Position numbers and translations under genes: made by a program
Notes under the pieces: generated by a model
Database searches by the model: none
What the model was told of the DNA's origin: nothing
Seen by the model: the letters and a program-made list of their open reading frames with translations, nothing else
In this document: in pieces, positions 16,209 to 24,289 of the stretch
Layout: every line of letters starts with the position of its first letter
Position numbering within the stretch: position 1 is the first letter of the stretch
Source of the DNA: Mycobacterium conspicuum
Lineage (GTDB): Bacteria; Actinomycetota; Actinomycetes; Mycobacteriales; Mycobacteriaceae
Direction of reading: 5' to 3'
NCBI RefSeq assembly: GCF_010730195.1
Contig: NZ_AP022613.1
Span: forward strand, 992,001 to 1,056,000
DNA: 64,000 bases

Positions 16209-17738
16209 TCAGTTGGCGGACGTGGTGGCGTTCGCCGGCTTGCGGCGGCGACGGCGCCGCCGCGCGTTGCCCGTGGAGGCGGCGGGGGATTCGGCGGGCG
16301 TCGCTTCGGCAGCGACGTTCTCGCCGGCGGGGGGCGCGGGGTGCCCGGTGACGGGTTGGCCGCCGCGGGTGCGCCGCCGGGTGGTGGTGCGCTGCCGCGG
16401 TTTCTTCTCCGGGGCGTGGCCGTCTCGGCCGTCGCGCTCGGTGCTGCGCCGCTTCACCGGGGACTTGCGGGCCGAACCGACGGTGCCCTTGGCTTCGGTC
16501 GGGATGCCCAGCTCGGTGTACAGGTGCGGGGAGTTCGAGTAGGTCTCGGCGGGCTCCGGCGTGTCCAGGCCCAGCGCCTTATCGATCATCGCCCAGCGGG
16601 GCAGCTCGTCCCAGTCGACCAGGGTGACCGCAATGCCGGTCTTGCCGGCGCGACCGGTACGGCCGATGCGGTGCACGTAGGCCTGTTCGTCCTCGGGGAT
16701 CTGGTAGTTGATGACGTGGGTGATGTCGTCGATGTCGATGCCACGGGCCGCGACGTCGGTGGCCACCAGCACGTCGACGTCACCGTTGCGGAATCCCTTG
16801 AGCGCCTTCTCCCGGGCGATCTGCCCGAGATCGCCGTGCACGGCGCCGACCTTGAAGCCGCGCTCGGCCAGTTCGTCGGCGACCTTTTGCGCGGTGCGCT
16901 TGGTGCGGGTGAAGATCATCGTCGCGCCCCGGCCGTCGGCCTGCAGGATCCGGCTGACCATTTCCACCTTGTCCAGCGCGTGGGCGCGGTAGACGAACTG
17001 CTCGGTGGTGTCGTGCGTGGCCGCCGAATGCGGCGCCTCGGCGCGGATGTGCGTGGGCTGGACCATGAACGTGCGGGCCAACGTGATGATGGGATCCGGC
17101 ATGGTCGCCGAGAACAGCATCGATTGCCGGTCGGCGGGGATCTGCCGCAGGATGCGCTCGATGTCGGGCAAAAAGCCCAGGTCGAGCATCTCGTCGGCCT
17201 CGTCGAGCACCAGCACCGAAAGCCCGCCCAGCTGCAGGTGGCCCTGCTGGCACAGGTCGAGCAGCCGGCCCGGGGTGCCCACGACGACGTCGGCGCCGTT
17301 CTGCAGCGCCTCGATCTGCGGCTCGTAGGCGCGTCCGCCGTAGATGGAGACCACCGCAAGCTTGCGGCCGCCCTCGGCGGTCAGGTATTTGGCCGCGGCG
17401 GCCAGGTCCTCGGTGACCTGCAGGCACAGCTCGCGGGTGGGCACCACCACCAGGGCCCGCGGCGCGCCGCTCAGCGGCCTGGTCGCGGTGCCGGCCGTAA
17501 TCCGTTGCAGGAGAGGAACTCCGAACGCGAAGGTCTTGCCCATGCCGGTGCGGGCCTGGCCGATGACGTCGTCGCCGGCCAGCGCCAGCGGCAGCGTGAG
17601 TTCCTGGATGGCAAAGGGCTTTTCGATGCCCTTCTCGGCCAGTGCGCGGACGATGCCGTCGTGCACTCCGAGGTTGGCAAAGGTCAGTTGAGGGGTCAGT
17701 TGAGGGGTCAGTTCAGTTGTGCTGGTGGGTGAAGTCAT
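16209..17738 (-). CDS. rhlE: DEAD-box ATP-dependent RNA helicase RhlE
   Basis: A 509-aa DEAD-box helicase that remodels RNA in ribosome assembly or decay. Motifs in order: Q motif (FAIQELTLPLAL), Walker A variant ARTGMGKT, PTREL, GTPGR, DEAD (VLDEADEMLDLGF), SAT (FSATMP), ARGIDI and HRIGRTGRAG. The C-terminal 100 residues are Lys/Arg/Thr/Pro-rich and disordered, typical of mycobacterial RhlE. ATG 17738 was chosen over a 60-codon extension that has no helicase sequence and overlaps a candidate upstream small ORF. Near the N-terminus a 12-bp unit repeats in tandem (17688-17712), encoding LTPQLTPQLT. Confidence 0.92.
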   Translation of the reverse strand: MTSPTSTTELTPQLTPQLTFANLGVHDGIVRALAEKGIEKPFAIQELTLPLALAGDDVIGQARTGMGKTFAFGVPLLQRITAGTATRPLSGAPRALVVVPTRELCLQVTEDLAAAAKYLTAEGGRKLAVVSIYGGRAYEPQIEALQNGADVVVGTPGRLLDLCQQGHLQLGGLSVLVLDEADEMLDLGFLPDIERILRQIPADRQSMLFSATMPDPIITLARTFMVQPTHIRAEAPHSAATHDTTEQFVYRAHALDKVEMVSRILQADGRGATMIFTRTKRTAQKVADELAERGFKVGAVHGDLGQIAREKALKGFRNGDVDVLVATDVAARGIDIDDITHVINYQIPEDEQAYVHRIGRTGRAGKTGIAVTLVDWDELPRWAMIDKALGLDTPEPAETYSNSPHLYTELGIPTEAKGTVGSARKSPVKRRSTERDGRDGHAPEKKPRQRTTTRRRTRGGQPVTGHPAPPAGENVAAEATPAESPAASTGNARRRRRRRKPANATTSAN

Positions 17739-17799
17739 ACGTGAGTAGGAAGCCTTTCGGTGACCGTGTCGGTTTTCTGTCGTGTTTCTCTGTCGCGGT

Positions 17800-17931
17800 T
17801 CACGCGCGCACGAGTTCCGACTCCAACAGGTCGCCCAACAGGTCGTCGAGGCGCTGGCCTCCGGTGGGCCAGCCGTGCACGCACATTTCGCCGGTAGCGG
17901 CGGCATGAATACAGCCACTACCTACACACAT
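17800..17931 (-). CDS. Candidate 43-aa Cys-containing small protein upstream of rhlE
   Basis: A frame with ATG at 17931 and TGA at 17800-17802 encodes 43 residues beginning MCVGSGCIHAAATGEMCVHG and ending in an acidic amphipathic stretch RLDDLLGDLLESELVRA. Three Cys lie in the first 17 residues. From codon 10 on nearly every third base is G or C, as in real genes here. It ends 61 nt before the rhlE start on the same strand, so it may be a leader or a small metal/redox protein. I do not recognise a family. No clear ribosome site is seen, and a leaderless start is possible. Confidence 0.45.
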   Translation of the reverse strand: MCVGSGCIHAAATGEMCVHGWPTGGQRLDDLLGDLLESELVRA

Positions 17932-17980
17932 GATAACTAATGCTCACCTGCGGCCCCCGGTGTCCTGCGTATCTGCCGAC

Positions 17981-17986
17981 TAGAGT
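17981..17986 (+). promoter_or_regulatory. -10 hexamer TAGAGT, leaderless start
   Basis: TAGAGT matches TANNNT and lies 6 nt before ATG 17993, with no Shine-Dalgarno sequence between them. Confidence 0.6.
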
Positions 17987-17992
17987 GTTGCC

Positions 17993-18697
17993 ATGCCCTC
18001 GTCCTCGTCCGCGGACCAGGTGGCCGATTCCGCCGATTCGCTGAAGCCACGCCTGCCCGCGGATCATCCGGCCGTCAACGAGCTGTACGCGTTGCTGGCC
18101 TACGCCGAGATCGCCGCGTTCTACCGGCTGACCGACGAGGCGAGAATGGCCCCCAACCTGCGCGGACGCATCTCCATGGCCAGCATTGCGGCCGCCGAGA
18201 TGGGGCACTACGAGCTGTTGCGCGACGCGCTGGAAGCGCGCGGCGTCGACGTGGTTGCCGCGATGGCCCCGTACGTGTCGCCGCTGGAGAACTATCACCG
18301 GCTGACGACGCCGAGCACCTGGCTGGAAGCCCTGGTCAAGACGTATGTCGCCGACGCGTTGGCGTCCGAGCTGTACCTCGAGATCGCCGGCGGGCTGCCC
18401 GACGAGTGCGTCGAGGTGATCAGCGCGGCGCTGTCGGAGACCGGGCACTCGCAGTTCGTCGTCGCCGAGGTGCGCAGCGCGGTGACCGCCAGCAGCAGAC
18501 AGCGCAGCCGGCTGGCCCTGTGGGCGCGCCGGCTGTTCGGCGAGACGATCACGCAGGCCCAGTATTTGCTGGCCGACCACGATGAGCTGGTCGAGCTGGT
18601 GGTATCGGGCCCCGACGGCCTGAGCAACGTCGCGGCGTTTTTCGACCGGTTGCAGCACAAGCACGATCAGCGGATGAACGAACTCGGCCTGAGCTGA
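17993..18697 (+). CDS. Ferritin-like fold protein (MiaE-like)
   Basis: A 234-aa all-helical protein of the ferritin-like superfamily. Carboxylate and histidine ligands of a di-iron centre are suggested by LLAYAEIAAFYRL, AAEMGHYELL (ExxH) and SETGHSQFVV (E-x-x-H). The pattern of two ExxH-type motifs resembles tRNA-(ms2io6A) hydroxylase MiaE and related actinobacterial proteins. It fits Rv3210c by position. It may be a di-iron oxygenase, but no substrate can be named. Transcription probably starts at the ATG itself (-10 hexamer at 17981). Confidence 0.75.
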   Translation: MPSSSSADQVADSADSLKPRLPADHPAVNELYALLAYAEIAAFYRLTDEARMAPNLRGRISMASIAAAEMGHYELLRDALEARGVDVVAAMAPYVSPLENYHRLTTPSTWLEALVKTYVADALASELYLEIAGGLPDECVEVISAALSETGHSQFVVAEVRSAVTASSRQRSRLALWARRLFGETITQAQYLLADHDELVELVVSGPDGLSNVAAFFDRLQHKHDQRMNELGLS

Positions 18698-18705
18698 GGC
18701 GCGGG

Positions 18706-19407
18706 CTACTTGGTGCAGGTCGCGATCATCGAGTTGTTGGTCGACACCACGACCGGTTGCCCGGCGGCGTCGACGATCGAGCAATTGAGCCGGCTGTAGA
18801 TGCTGGTGGCGATCACCGACTGGGTCTGAACGCCGGGGTTCAGGACGACCACCTTGGACCACGGCAGGGCCACGTTGAGCTCGGTCTGCGGGAAGCCCTG
18901 CGCATCGGTGTAGACGATGTTCACCATGTCCAGCAGTTGCTTGGTCCCGTTGACGCTGTAGAGGACGGCACGCGGACTCAGCACGGCCTGCGGTGGCGCG
19001 GCCTGCGGCGGGAGCGCCGGGCGCGGCGCCGCGGTCGGGGTCCGGGTCGGAGCGGCGCTGGGCACTGGGGTCAGGGTGGTGACGGTCTCGGGCGGCAGCG
19101 CGGGTGTGGTCGGGGCCGCGACGCGCGGGGCCGACGGCTTCGCCGAGGGGGTGCTCATTGCCGTCTTGGGTGTCGGGGTCGGCGCCCCGATGGTGGCCTT
19201 GGTGGTCGCCGTGTCGCCGCTGTTGAGGATGACCGCGGTGGCGATGGCGCAGGTCGCCACCACCGCGCCGGCGATCGCCACCACGGGGCGCCAGCGGCGG
19301 TCGGTTGCCCAGCCCAGATCGTCGTAGCCGTCCTCGTCGGAGAGGTAGTCGGCTCCGCCTGTGTCGTAAATCTCGTCATCGGGGTAGTCCGGGTAGTCGT
19401 AGACCAC
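18706..19407 (-). CDS. MmpS-like membrane-anchored protein (Rv3209-like)
   Basis: A 233-aa protein. The N-terminus is acidic and Tyr/Asp-rich (DYPDYPDDE), followed by one membrane helix at about 43-62 (VVAIAGAVVATCAIATAVIL), a long Thr/Pro/Ala-rich linker (65-140) and a C-terminal domain of about 90 residues with a conserved two-Cys pair (CSIVD and ATCTK). The C-terminal domain resembles the MmpS transport accessory fold, but no mmpL gene is adjacent. The likely location is the cytoplasmic membrane with the linker outside. The GTG start is the first available. The function is unproven. Confidence 0.7.
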   Translation of the reverse strand: MVYDYPDYPDDEIYDTGGADYLSDEDGYDDLGWATDRRWRPVVAIAGAVVATCAIATAVILNSGDTATTKATIGAPTPTPKTAMSTPSAKPSAPRVAAPTTPALPPETVTTLTPVPSAAPTRTPTAAPRPALPPQAAPPQAVLSPRAVLYSVNGTKQLLDMVNIVYTDAQGFPQTELNVALPWSKVVVLNPGVQTQSVIATSIYSRLNCSIVDAAGQPVVVSTNNSMIATCTK

Positions 19408-19649
19408 CCGGCTGCCGCCCGCGAGATCGTCCAGTGTGTGTCTGATGGCGCCAACGGTACTGATGTGATTATCGAGGTTCGGCCGGCGTGCGGCACGTTG
19501 GCCGAGCTGGGAGCGAATCGTTATCTCCCGGATAGGTCCGCGTCGAGCGGGTCAGCGCAGTCCACTAGCCTGCTGCTAACAGGCCAGGGACTGCAGTGCC
19601 AGTCTCAGGCCGGTATCAAGCCAGCTGAAGCCAACCGGAAGGGGTCACC

Positions 19650-19925
19650 GTGGAGGTAAAGATCGGAATCACGGACAGTCCACGCGAGCTGGTCTTTTCC
19701 AGTTCCCAGACCCCCGACGAGGTCGAAGAGGCCGTCGACGCCGCGGTGCGGGCGGGCTCGGGTTTGCTGGGCCTGACCGACGAGCGGGGCCGTCGCTTCC
19801 TGATTCACGCCGCCAAGATCGCCTACATCGAGATCGGGGCCGCCGACGCGCGCCGCGTCGGGTTCGGCATCGGGGGCGAGTCCAAGGTCGGCCGCCACGC
19901 CGGAAAGGCCGCTACGAGCGGGTAA
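19650..19925 (+). CDS. DUF3107 protein TB9.4
   Basis: A 91-aa protein of the DUF3107 family, very conserved in actinobacteria and without a known activity. The sequence EVKIGITDSPRELVFSSSQT and the Gly-rich end GFGIG are characteristic. GTG 19650 is preceded by GGAAGGGG. Its last 14 bases overlap the convergent TetR gene. The 240-bp gap upstream contains a short hairpin (GCCTG with CAGGC near 19567-19583) but no other gene. Confidence 0.88.
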   Translation: MEVKIGITDSPRELVFSSSQTPDEVEEAVDAAVRAGSGLLGLTDERGRRFLIHAAKIAYIEIGAADARRVGFGIGGESKVGRHAGKAATSG

Positions 19926-20598
19926 GCGGCACGTGTGACAGCCCACCCCAGGCGAACTGCACGGTGCCCGCGACCGCGTCCGCCTTGGAAATCGGGCGGT
20001 CGGCGTCCAGCCAGTACCGGGCCGAGTCGACGCTCATGGACACCAGGCTGACCGCGATCATCCGGGCGCGGTGCGGTTCCAGCCCGGAGTCGGCGGCGAT
20101 CAGCGCGAACACCGCATCGACGCACGATTCGGTGGCCACCTTCACCTGCGCGGCGACCTCGGGTTCGCTGACGTAGTCGTTCTGGAAGATCAGCCGGTAG
20201 CCCTGGCTGTCGTGCTCGATGAAGTCGAAGAACGCCTGGACCGCCGCATACAACCGTTGCCGGTTGTCGGTGGTGGTGCTCAACGCCTGCTGCACGCCCG
20301 ACACCAGGTTGTCCACGTGCCGGCTCAGCACCGCCAGATACAGTTCGAGTTTGCTCGAAAAGTGTTGGTACAGAACGGGTTTGCTGACTCCCGCGCGGTC
20401 GGCGATCTCGTCCATCCCGGCCGCGTGGTAGCCGTGGTCGACGAAGACGTCGCTGGCGACGATGAGCAGCTGGCCGCGGCGCTCGTCTCGGGGCAGCCGG
20501 TTGCCGCGCCGATTCGAGGCGCTGGGGCGATCCGAGCCCTCACCGCGGTCGGCCGATGGGTCGGCCCGACGTTCGGTTGCCCTGGTGAGATCGCTCAT
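19912..20598 (-). CDS. TetR family transcriptional regulator (Rv3208-like)
   Basis: A 228-aa TetR regulator; choosing ATG 20598 gives exactly the length I recall for Rv3208. After a charged, disordered N-terminus of about 45 residues comes the DNA-binding domain: IVASDVFVDHGYHAAGMDEI, AGVSKPVLYQHF, KLELYLAVL. The C-terminal ligand domain is helical. The gene is divergent from the DUF3152 gene and convergent with TB9.4. The ligand and targets are unknown; conservation across mycobacteria suggests a core role. Confidence 0.88.
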   Translation of the reverse strand: MSDLTRATERRADPSADRGEGSDRPSASNRRGNRLPRDERRGQLLIVASDVFVDHGYHAAGMDEIADRAGVSKPVLYQHFSSKLELYLAVLSRHVDNLVSGVQQALSTTTDNRQRLYAAVQAFFDFIEHDSQGYRLIFQNDYVSEPEVAAQVKVATESCVDAVFALIAADSGLEPHRARMIAVSLVSMSVDSARYWLDADRPISKADAVAGTVQFAWGGLSHVPLTRS

Positions 20599-20789
20599 CA
20601 AGTCCTCGTCTGATCTGTCCGCAATGACGGCCGGTGTGCCGCCCGTGCGGCTCGCCGGAAAGACATTACTACCCACTACCTCCACAGGACCTGCAACGGC
20701 GTCGTCGATGCTGGCTGAACCGGGAGTCCGGCGGTGTCGCCGGGCGCGCCAGGAGTCCCACCGGCTGCCGGCTGTGCAATCCTGGAAAA

Positions 20790-21821
20790 GTGACTTCCCC
20801 GCGGCCTGTGCGCAGCACCGGTCGAGTTCCGGTGCTACACGACGAGTGGCGGGAGCCGCTGCGGGCTCAGCGCGACCCTCTCGCCGAGAGCGCGGGACGC
20901 GCCCGCGCCGACCGTGAGCGGCGCCACTGGCGTAAACAGACGTGGCTGGGCCGGTTCGTGTCCACGTACGGCTGGCGGGCGTATGCGCTGCCGGTCCTGG
21001 CGACGCTCACCGTGGTGGTGATGTACCAGACGGTGACCGGGACCAGCACGGTCAAGCCGGCCGCGAGTGAGGCGATCCAAGGCCCGCCGGCCATCGGGGT
21101 GGTGGGCACGTCGATCCTGGACGCACCACCGCGCGGGCTCGCCGCCTTCGACGACAACCTGCCGGCCGGGACGCTGCCGGCGGGCGGCCCCTTCACCGAG
21201 GCCGGCACCAAGACCTGGCGCGTCGTTCCGGGCACCACGCCACAGGTCGGTCAGGGCACCGCCAAGGTGTTCAAGTACACCGTCGAGATCGAAAACGGTC
21301 TGGATCCCACGATGTTCGGCGGCGACGACGCGTTCGCCCAGATGGTGGACCAGACGCTGGCCAACCCGAAAGGCTGGACCCACAACCCGCAGTTCGCCTT
21401 CGTCCGCCTCGACGGAACTGGCCCGGCCAAGCCCGACTTCCGGATTTCGCTGGTGTCGCCGGTGACGGTGCGCGAGGGATGCGGCTACGAATTCCGCCTC
21501 GAGACGTCCTGCTACAACCCGGTGTACGGGCCGGACCGGCAAGCCCGGGTCTTCATCAACGAGGCGCGCTGGGTGCGTGGCGCGGTCCCGTTCGAGGGCG
21601 ACATCGGGTCCTACCGCCAGTACGTGATCAACCACGAGGTCGGCCACGCGATCGGCTATGTGCGCCACGAGCCGTGCGACAAGCAGGGCGGCCTGGCCCC
21701 GGTCATGATGCAGCAGACCTTCTCGACGTCCGATGACGACGGTGCCAAGTTCGACCCCGAATTTGTCAAGCCGGACGGCAAGACCTGCCGGTTCAATCCC
21801 TGGCCGTACCCGATCGCCTAG
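20790..21821 (+). CDS. DUF3152 protein, membrane-anchored zinc-metalloprotease-like
   Basis: A 343-aa protein. The cytoplasmic N-terminus is Arg-rich, followed by a single anchor helix (about 54-74, AYALPVLATLTVVVMYQTV) and an exported DUF3152 domain. Near the end it carries NHEVGHAIGYVRHE, an HExxH zinc motif with a further His after HExxHxxGxxx. The spacing is one residue longer than in metzincins (HExxHxxGxxH). Two Cys (GCGYEF and SCYNP) probably form a disulfide. GTG 20790 is chosen because the upstream extension is Arg/Cys-rich shadow sequence. It ends 13 bp before moeB1. Peptidase activity is an inference from the motif. Confidence 0.8.
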   Translation: MTSPRPVRSTGRVPVLHDEWREPLRAQRDPLAESAGRARADRERRHWRKQTWLGRFVSTYGWRAYALPVLATLTVVVMYQTVTGTSTVKPAASEAIQGPPAIGVVGTSILDAPPRGLAAFDDNLPAGTLPAGGPFTEAGTKTWRVVPGTTPQVGQGTAKVFKYTVEIENGLDPTMFGGDDAFAQMVDQTLANPKGWTHNPQFAFVRLDGTGPAKPDFRISLVSPVTVREGCGYEFRLETSCYNPVYGPDRQARVFINEARWVRGAVPFEGDIGSYRQYVINHEVGHAIGYVRHEPCDKQGGLAPVMMQQTFSTSDDDGAKFDPEFVKPDGKTCRFNPWPYPIA

Positions 21822-21834
21822 CGGTGTTGGTGCC

Positions 21835-23034
21835 TTGACCTCGCTACCGCCCCTCGTCGAGCCCGCAGCCGAGCTGAGCCGCGACGAGGTGGCGCGCTAC
21901 AGCCGCCACCTCATCATTCCCGGCCTCGGTGTGGACGGGCAGAAGCGGCTCAAAAACGCGCGCGTGCTGGTGATCGGGGCGGGCGGACTCGGCGCGCCGA
22001 CGCTGCTCTACCTGGCCGCGGCCGGCGTCGGCACGATCGGCATCATCGATTTCGACGTCGTCGACGAGTCGAACCTGCAGCGTCAGATCATCCACCGCGT
22101 GGCCGACGTCGGGCGGCCCAAGGTGCAGTCGGCGCGCGAGTCGATGCTGGCGATCAACCCGCTGGTCGACGTGCGGGTGCATGAGTGCCGGCTGGATGCG
22201 GGCAATGCCGTCGACCTGTTCAGCCAATACGACCTGATCATCGACGGCGCCGACAACTTTGCCACCCGCTACCTGGTCAACGACGCCGCGGTGCTGGCCG
22301 GCAGGCCGTACGTGTGGGGGTCGATCTACCGCTTCGAGGGCCAGGCGTCCGTGTTCTGGGAGGACGCGCCGTCCGACGAGGCCGGCAACGAGCGGGGCCT
22401 GAACTACCGCGACCTGTACCCCGAACCGCCGCCGCCCGGCCTGGTGCCGTCCTGCGCCGAAGGCGGCGTGCTGGGCATCGTCTGCGCGTCCATCGCCTCG
22501 GTGATGGGCACCGAGGCGATCAAGCTGATCACCGGGATCGGCGAATCGCTGCTGGGCCGGTTGCTGATCTATGACGCGCTGCAGATGAGCTATCGCACCA
22601 TCACGATCCGCCGGGACCCGTCGGAGCAGTCCAGGCCGAAGATCACCGAACTCGTCGACTACGAGCAGTTTTTCGGGGCACCGCCGGAGGATGCCGAGGC
22701 GGCCCCGCCGGCGTCGGCGATCACCCCGCGCGAGCTGCGCGAGTTGCTGGATTCGGGCAGAAAGCTGGCCCTCATCGACGTGCGGGAGCCGGCGGAATGG
22801 GACATCGTGCACCTCGACGGCGCCCAGCTGATCCCGCAGTCGCTGATCGACTCGGGTGAGGGCCTGGCGCAGCTGCCGCACGACCGGATGGCGGTGCTGT
22901 ACTGCAAGACGGGGGTGCGTTCCGCCGCGGCGCTCGCCGTGGTGCGCAAGGCGGGTTTCTCCGATGCGGTCCACCTGCAGGGCGGCATCGTGGCCTGGGC
23001 CAAACAAATGCAGCCCGACATGGTGATGTACTAA
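21835..23034 (+). CDS. moeB1: MoeZ-type adenylyltransferase/sulfurtransferase
   Basis: A 399-aa two-domain protein. The N-terminal ThiF/E1 domain has the ATP-binding GAGGLGAPTLLYLAAAG and the SCAEGGVLG segment with a conserved Cys. The C-terminal rhodanese domain has LIDVREPAEWD and the active-site loop YCKTGVRS. Such proteins adenylate the C-terminal glycine of ubiquitin-like sulfur carriers (MoaD2, CysO) and load sulfur on them for molybdopterin and cysteine synthesis. TTG 21835 is selected since no in-frame ATG/GTG lies near the family N-terminus (TSLPPLVEPAAELS). It follows the DUF3152 gene after 13 bp. Confidence 0.93.
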   Translation: MTSLPPLVEPAAELSRDEVARYSRHLIIPGLGVDGQKRLKNARVLVIGAGGLGAPTLLYLAAAGVGTIGIIDFDVVDESNLQRQIIHRVADVGRPKVQSARESMLAINPLVDVRVHECRLDAGNAVDLFSQYDLIIDGADNFATRYLVNDAAVLAGRPYVWGSIYRFEGQASVFWEDAPSDEAGNERGLNYRDLYPEPPPPGLVPSCAEGGVLGIVCASIASVMGTEAIKLITGIGESLLGRLLIYDALQMSYRTITIRRDPSEQSRPKITELVDYEQFFGAPPEDAEAAPPASAITPRELRELLDSGRKLALIDVREPAEWDIVHLDGAQLIPQSLIDSGEGLAQLPHDRMAVLYCKTGVRSAAALAVVRKAGFSDAVHLQGGIVAWAKQMQPDMVMY

Positions 23035-23056
23035 CCCGGTGCTCCGAACCTGTCTC

Positions 23057-23101
23057 GTGGCGACCCGCCACGCCCGGCTTCGCCGCGCTCGCGATCGCCA
23101 C
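23057..23101. terminator. Nested inverted repeats after moeB1
   Basis: GTGGCG-ACC-CGCCAC (23057-23071) can form a tight 6-bp hairpin. The same left arm GTGGCGA can instead pair with TCGCCAC at 23095-23101. The element lies between the moeB1 stop and the next gene's promoter. Terminator function is an inference. Confidence 0.45.
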
Positions 23102-23114
23102 GACCAGGCTCTAT

Positions 23115-23120
23115 TAGTCT
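23115..23120 (+). promoter_or_regulatory. -10 hexamer TAGTCT, leaderless start
   Basis: TAGTCT fits TANNNT and is 7 nt before GTG 23128, defining the start of the TIGR02569-type gene without a ribosome site. Confidence 0.6.
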
Positions 23121-23127
23121 GGCCCAT

Positions 23128-23982
23128 GTGACAGTGGAGCCACCGCCCGAGCATGTGCTGGCGGCGTTCGGCTTGACCGGCGTGAAACCCGTTCTTCTGG
23201 GTGTCGGCTGGGAGGGCGGCTGGCGATGCGGTGAGGTCGTGTTGTCGATCGTCGCCGACCATGCCCGGGCCGCCTGGTCGGCCCGGGTGCGCGAAACGTT
23301 GTTCGTCGACGGGGTTCGCCTGGCCCGGCCGGTCCGCTCGACGGACGGGCGCTACGTGGTTTCCGGATGGCGCGCAGACACATTCGTCGCCGGCACCCCG
23401 GAGCCCAGGCACGACGAGGTCGTCTCGGCGGCGGTGCGACTGCACGAGGCCACCGGCAAATTGGAGCGCCCCCGCTTCCTGACGCAGGGGCCCACGGCGC
23501 CCTGGGCCGACGTCGACATCTTCATCGCGGCCGACCGTGCCGCGTGGGAGGAGCGGCCGCTGGCCTCGGTGCCGCCGGGTGCGCGGACGGCGCCGCCGAC
23601 CGCCGACGGCGAGCGGTCGGTCGATCTGATCAACCAGTTGGCAACGCTGCGCAAGCCAACCCGCAGCCCCAATCAACTGGTGCACGGAGACCTTTACGGC
23701 ACAGTGCTTTTCGTGGGCACCGCCGCGCCGGGCATCACCGACATCACGCCCTACTGGCGGCCCGCATCCTGGGCGGCGGGTGTGGTCGTCGTCGACGCGC
23801 TGTCCTGGGGCGAGGCCGACGACGGGCTCATCGAGCGCTGGAACGCCTTGCCCGAGTGGCCACAGATGTTGTTGCGCGCGTTGATGTTCCGGCTGGCGGT
23901 GCACGCGTTGCACCCGCGGTCCACCGCCGAGGCGTTTCCGGGTCTGGCCCGCACCGCGGCCCTGGTCCGGTTGGTGCTCTAG
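23128..23982 (+). CDS. TIGR02569-type protein, kinase-like fold (Rv3205c-like)
   Basis: A 284-aa actinobacterial conserved protein. It has features of the aminoglycoside phosphotransferase/choline kinase fold: LHEATGKL before the hinge, NQLVHGDLYGTVLF corresponding to the catalytic HGDxxxxN loop, and a following ITPYWRP segment. In the loop the metal-binding Asn position reads Val/Leu (HGDLYGTVLF) and the usual IDW/DFG-like Asp is ITDIT, so catalytic ability is doubtful. A leaderless start is supported by the -10 hexamer. It converges on the alkyltransferase-like gene, the two overlapping by 4 bases. The function is unknown. Confidence 0.75.
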   Translation: MTVEPPPEHVLAAFGLTGVKPVLLGVGWEGGWRCGEVVLSIVADHARAAWSARVRETLFVDGVRLARPVRSTDGRYVVSGWRADTFVAGTPEPRHDEVVSAAVRLHEATGKLERPRFLTQGPTAPWADVDIFIAADRAAWEERPLASVPPGARTAPPTADGERSVDLINQLATLRKPTRSPNQLVHGDLYGTVLFVGTAAPGITDITPYWRPASWAAGVVVVDALSWGEADDGLIERWNALPEWPQMLLRALMFRLAVHALHPRSTAEAFPGLARTAALVRLVL

Positions 23983-24287
23983 ATTCGGCGCGGGAACTCG
24001 TACCGAACCTCGGCCAGCGCGATCCGCCCGTCGGCGCTGAGAACCCCTTCGGCGCGCAGCAATTCGAGCTGCCGGGTCACCAGATGGCGCGCCGGTCGCC
24101 CGGACGCCGTGATCACCCGATGCCACGGCAGATCCGAGGAGTCGGTTCGCATGATCCAGCCGACGATGCGCGGGCTGGAAAGCCCCGCGACAGCGGCGAT
24201 GTCGCCGTAGGTGGCCACCCGGCCCGGCGGAATGGCCGCGACCAGCGAGCGCACCCGTTCGACCTGCTCGTCCGTCACGGCCGCCAT
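23979..24287 (-). CDS. Alkyltransferase-like (ATL) DNA-binding protein
   Basis: A 102-aa protein of the O6-alkylguanine-DNA alkyltransferase fold. The usual active-site PCHR is replaced by PWHRVI (Trp55), which makes it an ATL protein: it binds O6-alkylguanine but cannot transfer the alkyl group. In other bacteria and fission yeast ATLs flag lesions for nucleotide excision repair. The recognition helix lies in ATYGDIAAVAGLSSPRIVG, with the Arg finger SPR. It starts 2 bp after the lipV stop, so the two form an operon. It matches Rv3204 by position. Confidence 0.9.
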   Translation of the reverse strand: MAAVTDEQVERVRSLVAAIPPGRVATYGDIAAVAGLSSPRIVGWIMRTDSSDLPWHRVITASGRPARHLVTRQLELLRAEGVLSADGRIALAEVRYEFPRRI

Positions 24288-24289
24288 GG

